A stretch of DNA of 36,264 nt from Seison nebaliae (GCA_023231475.1 JALJEE010000608.1:1-36264); one strand, 5' to 3'; positions 25,175-36,261 are shown, counted from the stretch's first letter. Translations and numbers: made by a program. Notes: generated from the letters alone by a model not told the origin.

Positions 25175-26040
25175 TTAAAAACAATAATAATAATAATAAT
25201 AATAATAAGCAATCATTAACTTCTTCATCATCTTGTAATAAACCAAATTTTATACAACATCCCAACAATAACAATAATAATAATAATAATAATAATATGA
25301 TATATAATAATCGTCCAATAAATAATAATTCTAATGGAATGATGGATGTTAGATCTCCTGGAATGAGTAATCATTTAAATCCAAATAATACTCATAATAT
25401 TCCAAATAATAACAACAATAATGGTAATCATATGAATGTCAATTTGAGTAATCAGATTGCGAATGGAAATATGAATTATTCTTCTATCAAAACACAACAA
25501 CAACCAAAATTCTCTCCGAATTTTTCTAATCAAGCTTATTATGCATCAAATCGAATGCCTCAACAGCAACAACAACAGCAGCAACAGCAACTGCATTCTC
25601 AGCAACAACCTCAACCACCACCACAACCATACGGAATATATCACCAGAAACCGAATTTTTCATCACCTTTTATAGGCCATCAGAATCCGATGAATTATGG
25701 GAACATGGGACAAATGCATGGGCAAAATCCATCGAGAATGATGGCTCCCAACAGTCATATGCAGGATAATCATCCCATCAGACCACAACAAATGGTGAAG
25801 CAGGAGCCGGGAATGTATGGCGTTCAACAAATGCCAAATCATCCTCATCATCCACAACCACCTCAAAACTATCCGACCCATCCACAAATGGTGAATAATG
25901 GTAATTCGATGATGATGAATGGGAATGCTTATAATTCTGGAATTTATATGAATAACACTAATAGTATGGTGAACAATGCAAATATGAAAACTAAAGTCAT
26001 CAATAACAACAACAATAATAACAACATGAATAACAAATAA
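20631..26040 (+). CDS. CBP: CBP/p300 histone acetyltransferase (1733 aa, five exons)
   Basis: A nuclear coactivator that acetylates histones and transcription factors. Exons are 20631-20733, 20787-23105, 23161-23276, 23324-23484 and 23538-26040 (introns 53, 55, 47 and 53 nt); the joined frame is open throughout. Domains: TAZ1 (about 203-300), KIX (about 359-438), bromodomain (about 556-662, with the acetyl-lysine Asn in MFNRK), RING/PHD (about 665-770), HAT (about 810-1185), ZZ (about 1187-1230) and TAZ2 (about 1243-1325). HAT landmarks are present: the Asp of YLDSVHYF, HIWACPPSEGDDYIF and the catalytic Tyr in CEWY. The tail from about 1330 is Asn- and Gln-rich, with poly-Asn near 1390-1500 and poly-Gln near 1575. 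I see no N-terminal nuclear-receptor domain and no NCBD, which explains the short length (human 2442, fly over 3000). The start is the first in-frame ATG, with KRLREE as possible NLS; a second ATG follows at once. Confidence 0.96.
25136..25311 (+). repeat. AAT trinucleotide repeat encoding poly-Asn in CBP
   Basis: Three AAT-rich runs (about 25136-25173, 25184-25206 and 25264-25298) encode the Asn tracts of the CBP tail. A CAA/CAG run at about 25561-25592 encodes poly-Gln. These are slippage-prone and likely to vary in length between individuals. They also create long false open frames on the minus strand. Confidence 0.9.
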
Positions 26041-27016
26041 ATCAATTCAGTCATTCTTATTACTTTACACACATACACACATACACACACAAAACAAACA
26101 AACAACAACTATTTATCTGAACTAATAAAATATATATATAAATTTTATTTATATTATTCCTTTCCTCAATCATTTCTACTCTTCCTTTTTATTCATCATT
26201 TTCATCTCGTTCCTTCTCCGTCTTCATCCACAAAAGCCCATCATTCACCAACTTCAATAAAAAGAAAATCGTTTCCAACTAATTCCCAAAATAACTAATT
26301 CGGTTATTGCATCGATTGTTTTATTAAATCGTCTGCAGAATATCTCATATTCTTTATTATTACAATTAAACTTTCTCTTCCTTTACACATCAACATTATC
26401 ATCACACACACTCTCCATCATTCGTATCAATTATCGATCTTCTCATTACTTCACTTCTTTTTCCCTTCTCGTTGTATTTTATTTTCTGTTCTCCACTTTC
26501 ATTTTCCTTCGATTTTGATTTCTCTCATTTCCGACGAGAATTCTGTCAGACATACAAACTACTTTCGTTAAAACTTCTTTCACATCATCATCATCATTAT
26601 CATCATCTTCATCACTACTATATGTTCTAGTTTAATTAAAATCAATATTATTCAACTGGAATTTTTGTTAAAGTTTCTTTCTTTTATGTTTCCTCTTTTT
26701 TTTCATATTCCTATTTCTTTTGGATTACAGAAATGAATTTTTTTTATTTTCTTCTTTCTTCTCGTAACAATGCTGAATTGTTATCGTTCATCGAAACTTT
26801 AAATAATCAATCATAACATCATAACCTGATGGTGTCTGAATCATCAAATTGGAAATATGTGATTTATATCAGCCATATTCTTCCAAAGCGTCCCCCCTTT
26901 TTTCACACTCTATATATATAATTTTCATATTTTAATTTATTTTTAATTTATTCTACTTATATTAATCTAATTAAATTATAATTATATTCTCGTCTCTCTC
27001 TACATTTTTCTTCCAT
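26041..27016. other. convergent 3' flanks of CBP and DPP3
   Basis: About 1 kb between two facing stop codons, probably the two 3' UTRs. It holds a short CA/ACAC microsatellite (about 26070-26092), an AATAAA-like signal near 26125 on the plus strand and several pyrimidine-rich, TCA-repeat stretches (about 26584-26618). No coding frame is supported. Confidence 0.6.
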
Positions 27017-29655
27017 TCAATCAATAGGAGCAAATTCTCGACGATTTAGTTCGTATAACGTCTTCATTTCTTGCATCAGATCCTTTTCTTCCAACTCCAA
27101 TAATCGATTACCGTCGAACCACGATTTCAGCATTCCATCTGCCGATTCCTCATAATCAACAATTGAAACCAAATCGTTTTCTTCTATTTTTGTGTTGGCT
27201 TGAACGATCAATTTCCTTGACAATCGTTTTGCAATCACAATCTTTCTCCATTCCATGAACTTTTCGTTGACCGTTGAATATTTCTTGTACATAGAAATTC
27301 CTTCCTTCTTATCACCGATACTCTTGTACGTTTGTAATTTGACGAGGAAATCACTAATAGCCTTAAATCCTTTAGAGAGAATATCAGGAAGATTCATTCG
27401 AACACGAAGATCCGATTGATCTTCCTCGCCCTTTATCTCAACAATCTCTACTGCACCAGCTTCTAAAAGTACTTGTAAGATAACATATCTCGCTTGCATA
27501 TGAGCCTGTCGCCATCGTTGAGTTTCAGGAGTATAGTACTCCAATCCACAAAGACCAGCACGACACATACTCAACCAATTGTTAAAAATCAAATGATCCA
27601 TTTTCTCTGGAGCGATACCGAATAATCTGTTGGAGAAAATTTGAATAGAATTTGAATGACATTAAAATGAAACTTCAAAATATCTTTGTTCACACAAAGA
27701 TATAATCCCACACATTCTGCTCGACATTCTTCATAAGATGATGAAACTTCTCCGAACATTCCATCGTATCCTTCGCCTGAATTATAATAAGTAGTCACTT
27801 TCTCCTTTGTTAATGGATTAATTGTCGATTCTGCATCGAAATTAAATGTTCCATTCTTTAACTACGACAAAAACAATCAACAAATAAAAAATTTAATGTG
27901 TGAACTTTCCGGAATAATTTTCCCGTTCCATGACCCAACAATTCATGGAGACCCACCTGCACATCGAACGCTGGTATTCGATAGTCGGAAAATAATTCTT
28001 TCTCGTTCTCATCGATAAAAGTGATTCGATCTAAATCTTTTTCTTTCAACGAAGCTCCAATGACATTTCCGAGAGAAACATTTTTAAATCCTTCATTCTG
28101 ACGAACTTCATCGTCTGAAATCATCACAAATTATTAAGGAACAAATAATAAGAATGAGAGAATAACAATTGGGAATATTGATTCCTGCAGGAACACCACT
28201 ACCACCGAATGCCAATATATCTAACGACGTGAAATCGGGTTTAAGGAATCGATCTTTCTCATACTCCTTTGACCATGGCAATGTCGATATATATTTCTCC
28301 GCATTTTTTACTAAATCTCCAAATACTTTCGACCGTTCAGCATTCACCATTGAAACAAATCCTTCGAATTCTCCTCGTTGACCAGTCGGGTCGCGATATG
28401 TTTCAATAAATCCGATATAACTAATGAAAATTCCATTAAATCAATGAATATAATAAACACGAATAAATTATTTAACCTTTCTACTGACGGTCGAGTATCT
28501 AAAATCCAATTACGACTACCATCAATGTGGGCGACTAATGAACCGGTTCGGAACGATTCAATATATTTCTCTAACATTTCCTTTTGATAATCATTGGCAG
28601 AATTTTTCTAACAATTTCAAATTACATACGAAACATTTCATAATTCAAATATGGAACTTGTGCCTTTTCCAAAAAATCTGCACAACGTTTCATTAAAATA
28701 CAGTGATCGCCACGTACTATACGGAATTTCCTTTCTTTGAATTGTATCGGTGTAAATAAATCAAATCCATCAATATTTGCTATATATTCAACATAGGATA
28801 ATTATAGAAATTATTTAAATGCTCCAAAACTTTTTGTACTTCCTTGAGAGGCAATAATAATCTTTAATTCACCAGATGATCTATCTTTTGCTAATCTCGT
28901 ATTATACGGTTCAATGTGCTGTAATTGATGATAAATATAATTAATGAATTTGAGTACATGTAAATATTAAACTCTTTCACTCATAAACACTTTAGCTGCG
29001 TCTGCATCTTCTTCCGTGATATTGGAAGTCAAATAAGTAGTCGTGCCTTTACCATCATATCCTAATTGACGTTTAATCGGTTCTAACGAGAAAATGTCGT
29101 CCACAACCTCTTTTAATTCATTTTCTTCAAAAAGAACAACATCACGAAATATCTCCGTATAAAGTTTAAGATATTTTTCCTTTATCAAAATAATTTGAAG
29201 AAAAGAAAAATAATAATTTCAAAAACTTTTGGAATATTTGGAACAATCTTCGTATCGCCAAAACCTTTATAGTTCCCCATATAACATAAGACACCCGAAT
29301 AATAGAAGATTAATGCTTGGTATTCCTCTTCGGTCAATACTTCGCAACATTTCTTCTTCATCTCTTCCATTGACGACACCGATCGAAAAGTGGAGAACAT
29401 CAGCAAGAAAATGGCTGGTGATTCCACCGACGTCTACAGAGAAAAAAGAAAAGTTTTGAGAAAAGAAATTCATAAAAGAAATTGTCGAACTTGATACAAA
29501 GTGATCAGACTTCCATACCATGTCGCCTTCGCCATATAATGAGCATATTGTTTCTGCTTATTCGTCAAACGTTCAAATGCTTGTCTACAACTCAAAAAAG
29601 TGAATTTTGTATCTTTTCCCACTTCGAACAACGACATCTCATCCTCCTTATTCAT
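27017..29655 (-). CDS. DPP3: Dipeptidyl peptidase 3 (726 aa, ten exons)
   Basis: A cytosolic zinc metallopeptidase of family M49 that removes dipeptides from the N-terminus of short peptides. Exons (minus strand): 29655-29491, 29433-29227, 29179-28973, 28918-28831, 28779-28658, 28607-28477, 28420-28167, 28114-27906, 27861-27674 and 27626-27017; the nine introns are 44-57 nt. The joined frame has no stop and follows human DPP3 (737 aa) end to end, for example [30 protein letters not shown] and [20 protein letters not shown]. The zinc site is complete: HELLGH (448-453) and EECRAE (505-510). The ETGE motif by which human DPP3 binds KEAP1 is replaced (LTKE, 478-481). The start at 29655 is the first ATG in the frame; a second in-frame ATG comes six codons later. 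No sign of decay, so it should be active. Confidence 0.97.
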
Positions 29656-31800
29656 TATTTTATTAATTTCCAAATTGGAAAACTTTCTAAATTAAATTTT
29701 CAATGAATGTCGGAAAGAAAACGTGAATGGGAAAAATTGGTAGAAGACAAATAAACTGAAACGTTCCTAGATGATGTTTCACAGATGAGCCGGAACGAAG
29801 AAAGAGTTTTGAGAAATTTCTTATTAACATTGCAAACACAAAGCTTCTTTGTGAATTGTCCTAACATAAGAAAAATTTCAAATCATATTCCAATAACTAA
29901 CAATGTAAAATGAAATAAGCGAATTTTACATATTAGAAATTACTTTAAGAATTCTCAAATCAACTTATAACTGTTAGCAGTCAATTTTTAAGTACCTCAT
30001 ATTTTCTGGGTTTTGTCAGAATTATTATTATCGTTGATTAATTTAATTTTTCCTTGATTGTGAAATTGATTTTACCGAAAATAATTGATCTCGATCTATA
30101 GTTGATGGTTTTTTCAGTACTATATTCTTCTAATTCTTTTTAATTCGAAATACTGTGCAATATCTATTCAAATAAGTAATTGGCAGGTGAATAATAAAAT
30201 AAAGTTAAAAAAACTTACGATTGATGTTGGAAGATGATTTATTTTTTTCGGCAAGTTTAAATTTTATGTTTAAACTCAACTTGTGAATCTACCATCCATC
30301 GAAACTTCATTTCACTTTTCCATAGTTAGGTGTCCCGTGAATTGAGACACATTTTTCTCCACAACAGAGACAATATTGTTTCCTTTCTTTATTTCTTTTT
30401 TTTTTTTGCTGTAGATGTAAATCCCTATAGATAAATAAAAATTAAAAATTCACGACATTGGTCGTTGGTTATTAGTTCACGGCATCTTGCGATATGATTT
30501 TTGAGATTGTCGGGAAACAAGTATACGAAGGAGAATTCATCTATCTTGCATTGTACAACCGGGTAGGCTTCGGAAGAGTGTAATACGAACAGAAAAAGGA
30601 CAATGGAGACGTAAGAGGTAACAAATCGTTAAAAGAAGGAATAGGAAATTCTGAAGCATCCATCTTCTCTAGTAAGGAAAGATACTGGTTTATCAACAAA
30701 ATCGGAAACGGAAGAAGATCGACAATGGAGAACATAAATGCTCTTGAAAAGGAGCACTTACAACCTAATAAACTTCGAAATTCGAAGTTCGAATGTATCG
30801 ATTATATGCTCGATCTAAAGCGTACATTGATTTCATTGAAAAGGATATAGCTGCCTGTAGGTCGTAGAAATCGCAGCAAAAAGTATGAAACAACTTCATT
30901 TTTAGAGAAATCGGAAAGTATTTACAACGATGATTAAGTGAAAAGCTCTAATGAACTTGCATCTAATATGATCGACAGTTGCAGAACTCTTTTTCTTACA
31001 GTCTAAATAACAACCAAGAGATTTGCTGTAATTTCATTTATATTCATTAATCTCTTAATATTTCTGGAGGATCGATAATAGGAATATCTCTTTCATTCAG
31101 TTTAATATTCGTCAACAATTTAGATTTCGAATTATTACATTTTATGCCACATCTCACAAGTAGGGCTGGGGGAATCCATGATCCTTAAATGAAAAGGATA
31201 AGTAGGAGCCACAGTCATACTTAGGATCGATCCAACACGTCGTTTGAAGTCGATCCTTCTCAACTTGAAATATTTTATTGAAAATAACTTTAAATTTTAT
31301 CTAAACTGTGTATAATTTTCGACATTAATCTAATATTATAGTATGAAGTTATACATGTTAAAGGTTTATTTTTTAAGGGCTACAAGATGGTTTGATTTGT
31401 TTTGCATTTAAATTCATATTTTTTCTGACATTTCAGTAATTTTGTAAAAAAAATTACTTTTCTAAAATATGATTCTATTTTTTCTAAATTGTACTGAATT
31501 ATCAGAAAAACTTGTACACTGTACAAGTTATCCTATTTTCTTATTAATTTGCACCGAGGGGATTTGATTTTATAAATAAAAAAAAAAAAAAATCAGAGAA
31601 ATGAGTTGGAGAATATAAATTTGAAAATTTTCATGAGAAATGAAACTTGAATTAAATGTAATTACATTTGTAAATGTAGAACTCTGAACTTGGTGGCTGA
31701 ACGTTCAGAAATAAATACACTTTCAACAAAAAATTGGCTATTTTTCAAATTTTTTCACAAATAATTTATTTCTTATTAAAGATCGCTATTTATTAGATTA
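29656..31800. other. intergenic DNA upstream of DPP3
   Basis: It holds the DPP3 promoter side and then about 2 kb of AT-rich DNA. A 64-codon frame at 30541-30735 (minus) has no recognisable domain. A small inverted repeat lies at about 30246-30268 and homopolymer runs near 30390 (T) and 31580 (A). Around 31160-31260 the motif ATCCTT and its complement recur several times next to GTAGGGCTGGGG, which looks like a degraded element, but I cannot name it. Confidence 0.45.
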
Positions 31801-32105
31801 CACGTATCTAAAAGGACGATCGTTGGTTTAAAGAAAACCAAATTGAATATATGGATTGGCCCGCTAATAGTTCTGATTTAAATGTGATAGAGGAAATTTG
31901 GAGATCGTTGGCACGTTCGGTATATGAAGAAATGGTACCATTCGAGAGTGTGGAACCACTGAAAAGGAAAATTCAAAATAGTTGGAAAAAATTACCAGTT
32001 GAATTAATTCAAAAACTTGCTTCATCTTTTCCGAAACGAATGTCTTATGTTCTACAGGTACACGGTGATTTCGTCTCCCAAGAATTCTTTAATGTTTCAA
32101 ATTAA
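31801..32105 (+). pseudogene. Tc1/mariner-type transposase relic (C-terminal fragment)
   Basis: From 31815 one frame encodes the C-terminal catalytic part of a Tc1-like DDE transposase: WFKENQIEYMDWP, then NSSDLNVIEEIWRSL, which contains the third acidic residue of the DD34E triad, then the usual LKRKIQNSWKKLP helix region. Just upstream (31801-31818) another frame reads HVSKRT, the segment that normally precedes it, so a frameshift lies between about 31813 and 31823. The DNA-binding domain and the first catalytic Asp are missing. The frame ends at 32105 with an unusual tail. It cannot be active by itself; I did not find both terminal inverted repeats. Confidence 0.9.
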
Positions 32106-32585
32106 AAGGATGTTGAATAAGAGGTCGTGCTGGTTTAGTTTAATTCTAATGTATATTTATAATGATTATACAATCATCAATTTGAGATGAGTGAAAATAT
32201 GAAAAACAGAAATTAATTTATTTGAATTTTCGGAAGGTCTTTGTCGAGTTAATTCGTATTCCATCTTCTCTGAATCTTCTTGTGGCTAATACCATTTAAA
32301 TTAGGTTAAGTTTTATTCAGTTTACTTCACTTAAGTTATTGATTAATTTTAAATTTATAAAGAACTTATAAAATTTATGTAAATGGTTGGAAATAGTTAT
32401 GAACGAACGGAGTTTGGCACAAAAGAATGTTAAACTAACAATAACAATAGAAAAGAAACAGAATAGAATTCAGTTCGTTAGTGGTCAAAAATCAGAATAT
32501 GGATTTACTATTGCAGATTTAGTACGACTTCGAGTATTATAAGACTTTTTTATGGTTTCTATAGTAAATTTAAGAGTTATCTTGG
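32106..32585. other. AT-rich spacer, no gene seen
   Basis: About 480 bp between the transposase relic and the stop codon of the minus-strand unknown gene. It probably contains the 3' UTR of that gene and perhaps the outer end of the transposon. I see no defined element. Confidence 0.5.
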
Positions 32586-34337
32586 TCAAACATAAAATAT
32601 AAAATAACTTTTTTTGGTTAATTTGTCGGTGGTGTGTTGTGTGGAAGATTTTGAATTATTATTCAATTCTTCAATACTAAACAAAGAAGACTCGTTTTCA
32701 TTCATTCTTTCTCTTATACTTTCCATCAGAGTTCGACTTTTATTGTGCGATATTAAAGTAGAACATTGTTCTGTGTTACTATTCTCTTCATCTAATAGTT
32801 TGAGATTGACATTCATAAATCTCTCAATACTCGTCATCAACACAATTAAATCTTTATCTTTAATTCTTGTGTTCATCTTCATCCATTGAACGAATCCAAT
32901 TCGAGAATTATCTATTCTCACCAATAATTCTAAAATATCAGAAAATTCCAAAATATTCTTTTTCTGTTAAAATGCCAATTATGAATTTTGTCTTGTTAAA
33001 TTTAACTTTTAAATCACACGTCACAAGTCTATTAATTCCTTCAATCTGATTTATTTTCGGATTATCTTCTATATTACAATCACTTAAATTCACTTTCTTC
33101 TTCTCCGACTTTGTTATTGAAGTTTTCGAAATTATTCTAGGACTTTTAGTTCGTAGAATGTCTGGAGGAATTATCCTAACAGTTTCTTCATCTACTAAAG
33201 TTTTAGTTATTGATGTTTCCATTGGCAATTCATCATTTATAGAATCCATTTGATTTATTCTTCTTATCTTTATCGAATCTCCTCGACAAGATATTTTACT
33301 ATTAACATTCTTTAACCTTTTAATAATGACATTTGCCGGTTTTCTGGTATTATTCATTTTTGTAACTGTTGAAGGTTTATAATATGATGGATTGAGTGAT
33401 TCCTATAAAGTATTTTATGAAAATAAAAAATGTCTAATTTTAACTGTTAATTTGGATGTATTATCTAATTCCGAATTATTTTCCATATTTAATTCATTCT
33501 TATAATTTTTCATTGATTTCAAATGAAAAGATGTTTCATTCTTCGTTCGATCGTTCAATAATTCTGTAGATGAATTTAATTTCCGCTTATTTTCTTTGCG
33601 CAATTCCATATCTTTCAATTCTGGATTAATGGTTCGCAGACGAAAAGTTGAAAGTGAAATTTCTTCAGATATCTTCAAAAATTTATTGAAACTTCAAAAA
33701 AATAACAAGAAAACTTCATTTTCATGACATTGACATATTCCGGATAAGGTTTCCGACGAGGACTCATCACATGAACATAATTCTTCATCAGATTCCTTTA
33801 TTTTGAATTGTAAATAAAAATCTTCTTATTAAATGTTCTTAAATTAACTTTAGATTTGGATGTATCAATATCTGACATTTGATCACTATTTATCGTGGAA
33901 TCTTCACTACTTTCTTCTTCCTCTGTAAATCTCATTTTTTTCGAATATATTTCATCATCATCTTCTGACGATTCTTCTAATTTATGTTTGAGGTTTTTCT
34001 TAATTTGATTTGATATATTCGATTTGATAATACTACCATCATCTTCTTTCTTACCTACCTCAACTTCACCTAATTCAGATGGACATACCACTGGTAACCG
34101 ATGTTCTACTCCCTCATCATCAGAAATGATGAGAATTCCAGTAGTTTCCTCGTCATTCAATTTAACATTCAATCCATTTGTCATTCGCAATTCGTAAATT
34201 TCTTCGATTCCATTTTTATTGTCCAATTTAAAGACGACATTTCTTCTGTCTAACCCATTTAGGTTACAGAAAACGTTTTCTCCACTTCCATCATCCCCTG
34301 CACCACGACCATCACCTTCTTCAATATTCAACATCAT
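32586..34337 (-). CDS. unrecognised acidic, probably nuclear protein (523 aa, five exons)
   Basis: I do not recognise this protein. Exons (minus strand): 34337-33849, 33795-33715, 33672-33445, 33402-33007 and 32963-32586; introns are 53, 42, 42 and 43 nt and all phase 0. The join is supported because each exon length is a multiple of three, the frame stays open, and intron sizes and splice ends match the homology-proven genes nearby. An N-terminal segment (about 30-95) looks foldable and includes ILIISDDEG (about 68-76), a good match to a SUMO-interacting motif. Next come Glu/Asp/Ser runs with a KHKLEESSEDDDE-type stretch and KKMRF, as in nuclear proteins, then a Lys/Asn/Ser-rich middle. The last exon starts with a hydrophobic, probably helical segment (ILEFSDILELLVRI). 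Exon 2 is only 27 codons and Cys-containing (CSCDE, CQCHE). Probably nuclear; function unknown. Confidence 0.7.
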
Positions 34338-36188
34338 AATTATGAAAGATAGTTGATAAATTCGATTAAGAAAAATTTTATGATTTTAATATATCTATAA
34401 TCGAAAAATAAAACAAATTGTAAGGGGGGAAATCTCATATTCTTCAATTATTTTCAATTATTTATTCATATTAAAGAATAACGGCAGAAGTGTCTTCTGG
34501 AGAAGTTTCTGGCCACTAATTGAATTACGCATGCAATTGATGGAAATTGTATTAAATTATGATCATATGAATCAGATATGATTGATAAAGATTCGTTAAA
34601 ATAGTTTTCACTGTATACCAAAATTTATTTTAAAAAACAACGACAATGAAATATTAAAATAAATTAAATTTCTAATAATATCCACAATTATTACACGTTA
34701 GACTAAACTGCATAATTCCGTTTCAAAACTGAACAATCCTGTTTTTTGATTGGATCAAATAAAAACGAAACATTTTTGCGCTTTTCTTATGTCGAATTTG
34801 AATTACTATAAATTTGAATATCTATTTTTCATTTTCCATTAATTTAATTTAAAGTTTTCCGTTAGAATTGAAAATTTTTTATTAGAAATTGTTTTTTCAA
34901 CAGCGCCAAGTTCCGAATAAATAATGGTTTGGAACGAGAAACGGACTCCCGGATTGGATATCTGGTTGAAGGTGTAAGTTCAAATCTCCCAGGAAATTGT
35001 ACAAATAGTATCAATAGAGCCACCTCAGAGTCTAGCGCTATATATTCCACTGAAAAAGAAACAGTTATTACTTCTTATAATTGAATATAATGTGAATCTT
35101 TTATATTAGATATGATATTAAATTAGACGTTCCAGTTCCAGTTGCAATTTGAACTAACTTGATAATCTGGAAACAATTATTCCATCAACGATTTCTTATG
35201 TCGATGTGGAATTATTAATGGATATTGCCATTTATTTTACTGTTCCAACTGTGGTTTTCATTACACGTTTATAATTATAAATAATTATAATTTCCGATAT
35301 GGTTAGTGTCTTCAAGGATGTATTATGGAATTGGAACAAATGCTGAGAAGATTCACTATTTTTATAACTCTGTTAATGTTGTTATGACTTAAATGATTTT
35401 ATCGTTTAACTGTCGTCCTCATTACAGAATTATAATTTTAATCTATTTTATTTATTTGCAGGTCTTCGATGATGTATTATAGAACTGACTTTAATACTGA
35501 GAAGATTCACAATTGTTCTAAAATTCTTGTTAATATTGTTAGAAGAATTACCTGGAACTACTGTTTACAAAATAATGTTTGATCGTTCTGGAAAGGATTA
35601 TGGTACCATTAAAACTGATATGAATTCGTATCTCTCGAACTTTATTCAATTTATTTGTTTACGTAAGTCAAATGGAATAATCGATTAAATGAATTGTTCT
35701 CTTTGTAAGTTACTGGAATTTGCAACTATTGAGGATATTCTCAGAAATTGTAAGCATAGTCAATATTAACGATCTATTATAATTTATAATTGAATAAATT
35801 AATTCTTTTCTTGATATGTTTGAAGGAAATTCATATTAATAAATCCAATTATATCATATTTCTTACATAATATTTCTTCTTTCTCAATTATCAAATACAC
35901 TTTGTTTAAACTTAATTGAATAAAATTCTTACAAATTCAATTCTTACACATATTAACTCTTCACTTATAACATTCATTTCCGTAAGCGATAACGAATTTA
36001 CAAATGCAATTTGATATCGAAAATTTCATCAAAAATCAAAACACTTTTCTTTCATCAGAAATCAAAATAAAATTCTATTATCGATCAATATTCAATTATC
36101 CATAACTTTTTCCCTATTGCGATCCGTTGGAATTTATTGACTTTTATTTATTAATTTAATATAATGGAAGTACTCAAATGTAAAATAT
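34338..36188. other. AT-rich intergenic DNA with a diverged duplication
   Basis: The left part is presumably the promoter side of the unknown gene. A 62-codon minus-strand frame at 34862-35050 is not convincing. Between about 35170 and 35670 several short frames stay open on the plus strand and end at GTAAGT near 35660; they could be remains of a gene. The duplicated 80-bp units are listed separately. The rest shows nothing I can name. Confidence 0.45.
35308..35541 (+). repeat. diverged direct duplication of about 80 bp
   Basis: The units at 35308-35384 and 35462-35541 align along their whole length, with exact blocks GATGTATTAT and GAGAAGATTCAC and many point differences, starting 154 bp apart. 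One shared frame gives similar peptides (IMELEQMLRRFTI and IIELTLILRRFTI), with changes that are mostly Met/Ile swaps. The second copy continues open to about 35650. It could be a duplicated exon, two decayed gene copies or an old satellite. Confidence 0.6.
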
Positions 36189-36261
36189 GGTTCGGTGGTG
36201 TAGTGGTTATCACGTCTGCTTAACACGCAGAAGGTCGCGAGTTCAATTCTCGCTCGAACCT
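36189..36261 (+). tRNA. tRNA-Val, anticodon AAC
   Basis: The cloverleaf is complete. The acceptor GGTTCGG pairs with TCGAACC (one G-T pair), the D arm is GTGTAGTGGTTATCAC, the anticodon stem TCTGC/GCAGA has loop TTAACAC (anticodon AAC), and the T stem GCGAG/CTCGC has loop TTCAATT, where the usual TTCGA/TTCAA core is kept. The D arm and variable loop match metazoan tRNA-Val. The base after the acceptor is T rather than the common A. It reads GUU and, after inosine change, GUC. It ends 3 bp before the window edge, so its terminator is not visible. Confidence 0.95.

Noticed and set aside
24908-25274. Minus-strand Ile- and Leu-rich frames within CBP
   Set aside because: They are shadows of the AAT repeat encoding poly-Asn on the plus strand.
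28607-28636. Alternative donor GTATGT giving a 22-nt intron in DPP3
   Set aside because: It would put the next exon in the wrong frame; the GTT donor at 28657 restores the family sequence and gives a normal 50-nt intron.
30541-30735. 64-codon minus-strand frame upstream of DPP3
   Set aside because: No start context, domain or neighbouring exon supports it.
34960-35000. tRNA-like B box (AGTTCAAATCTCC) on the plus strand
   Set aside because: The T stem does not pair and I could not build an acceptor or anticodon arm, so no tRNA is called.
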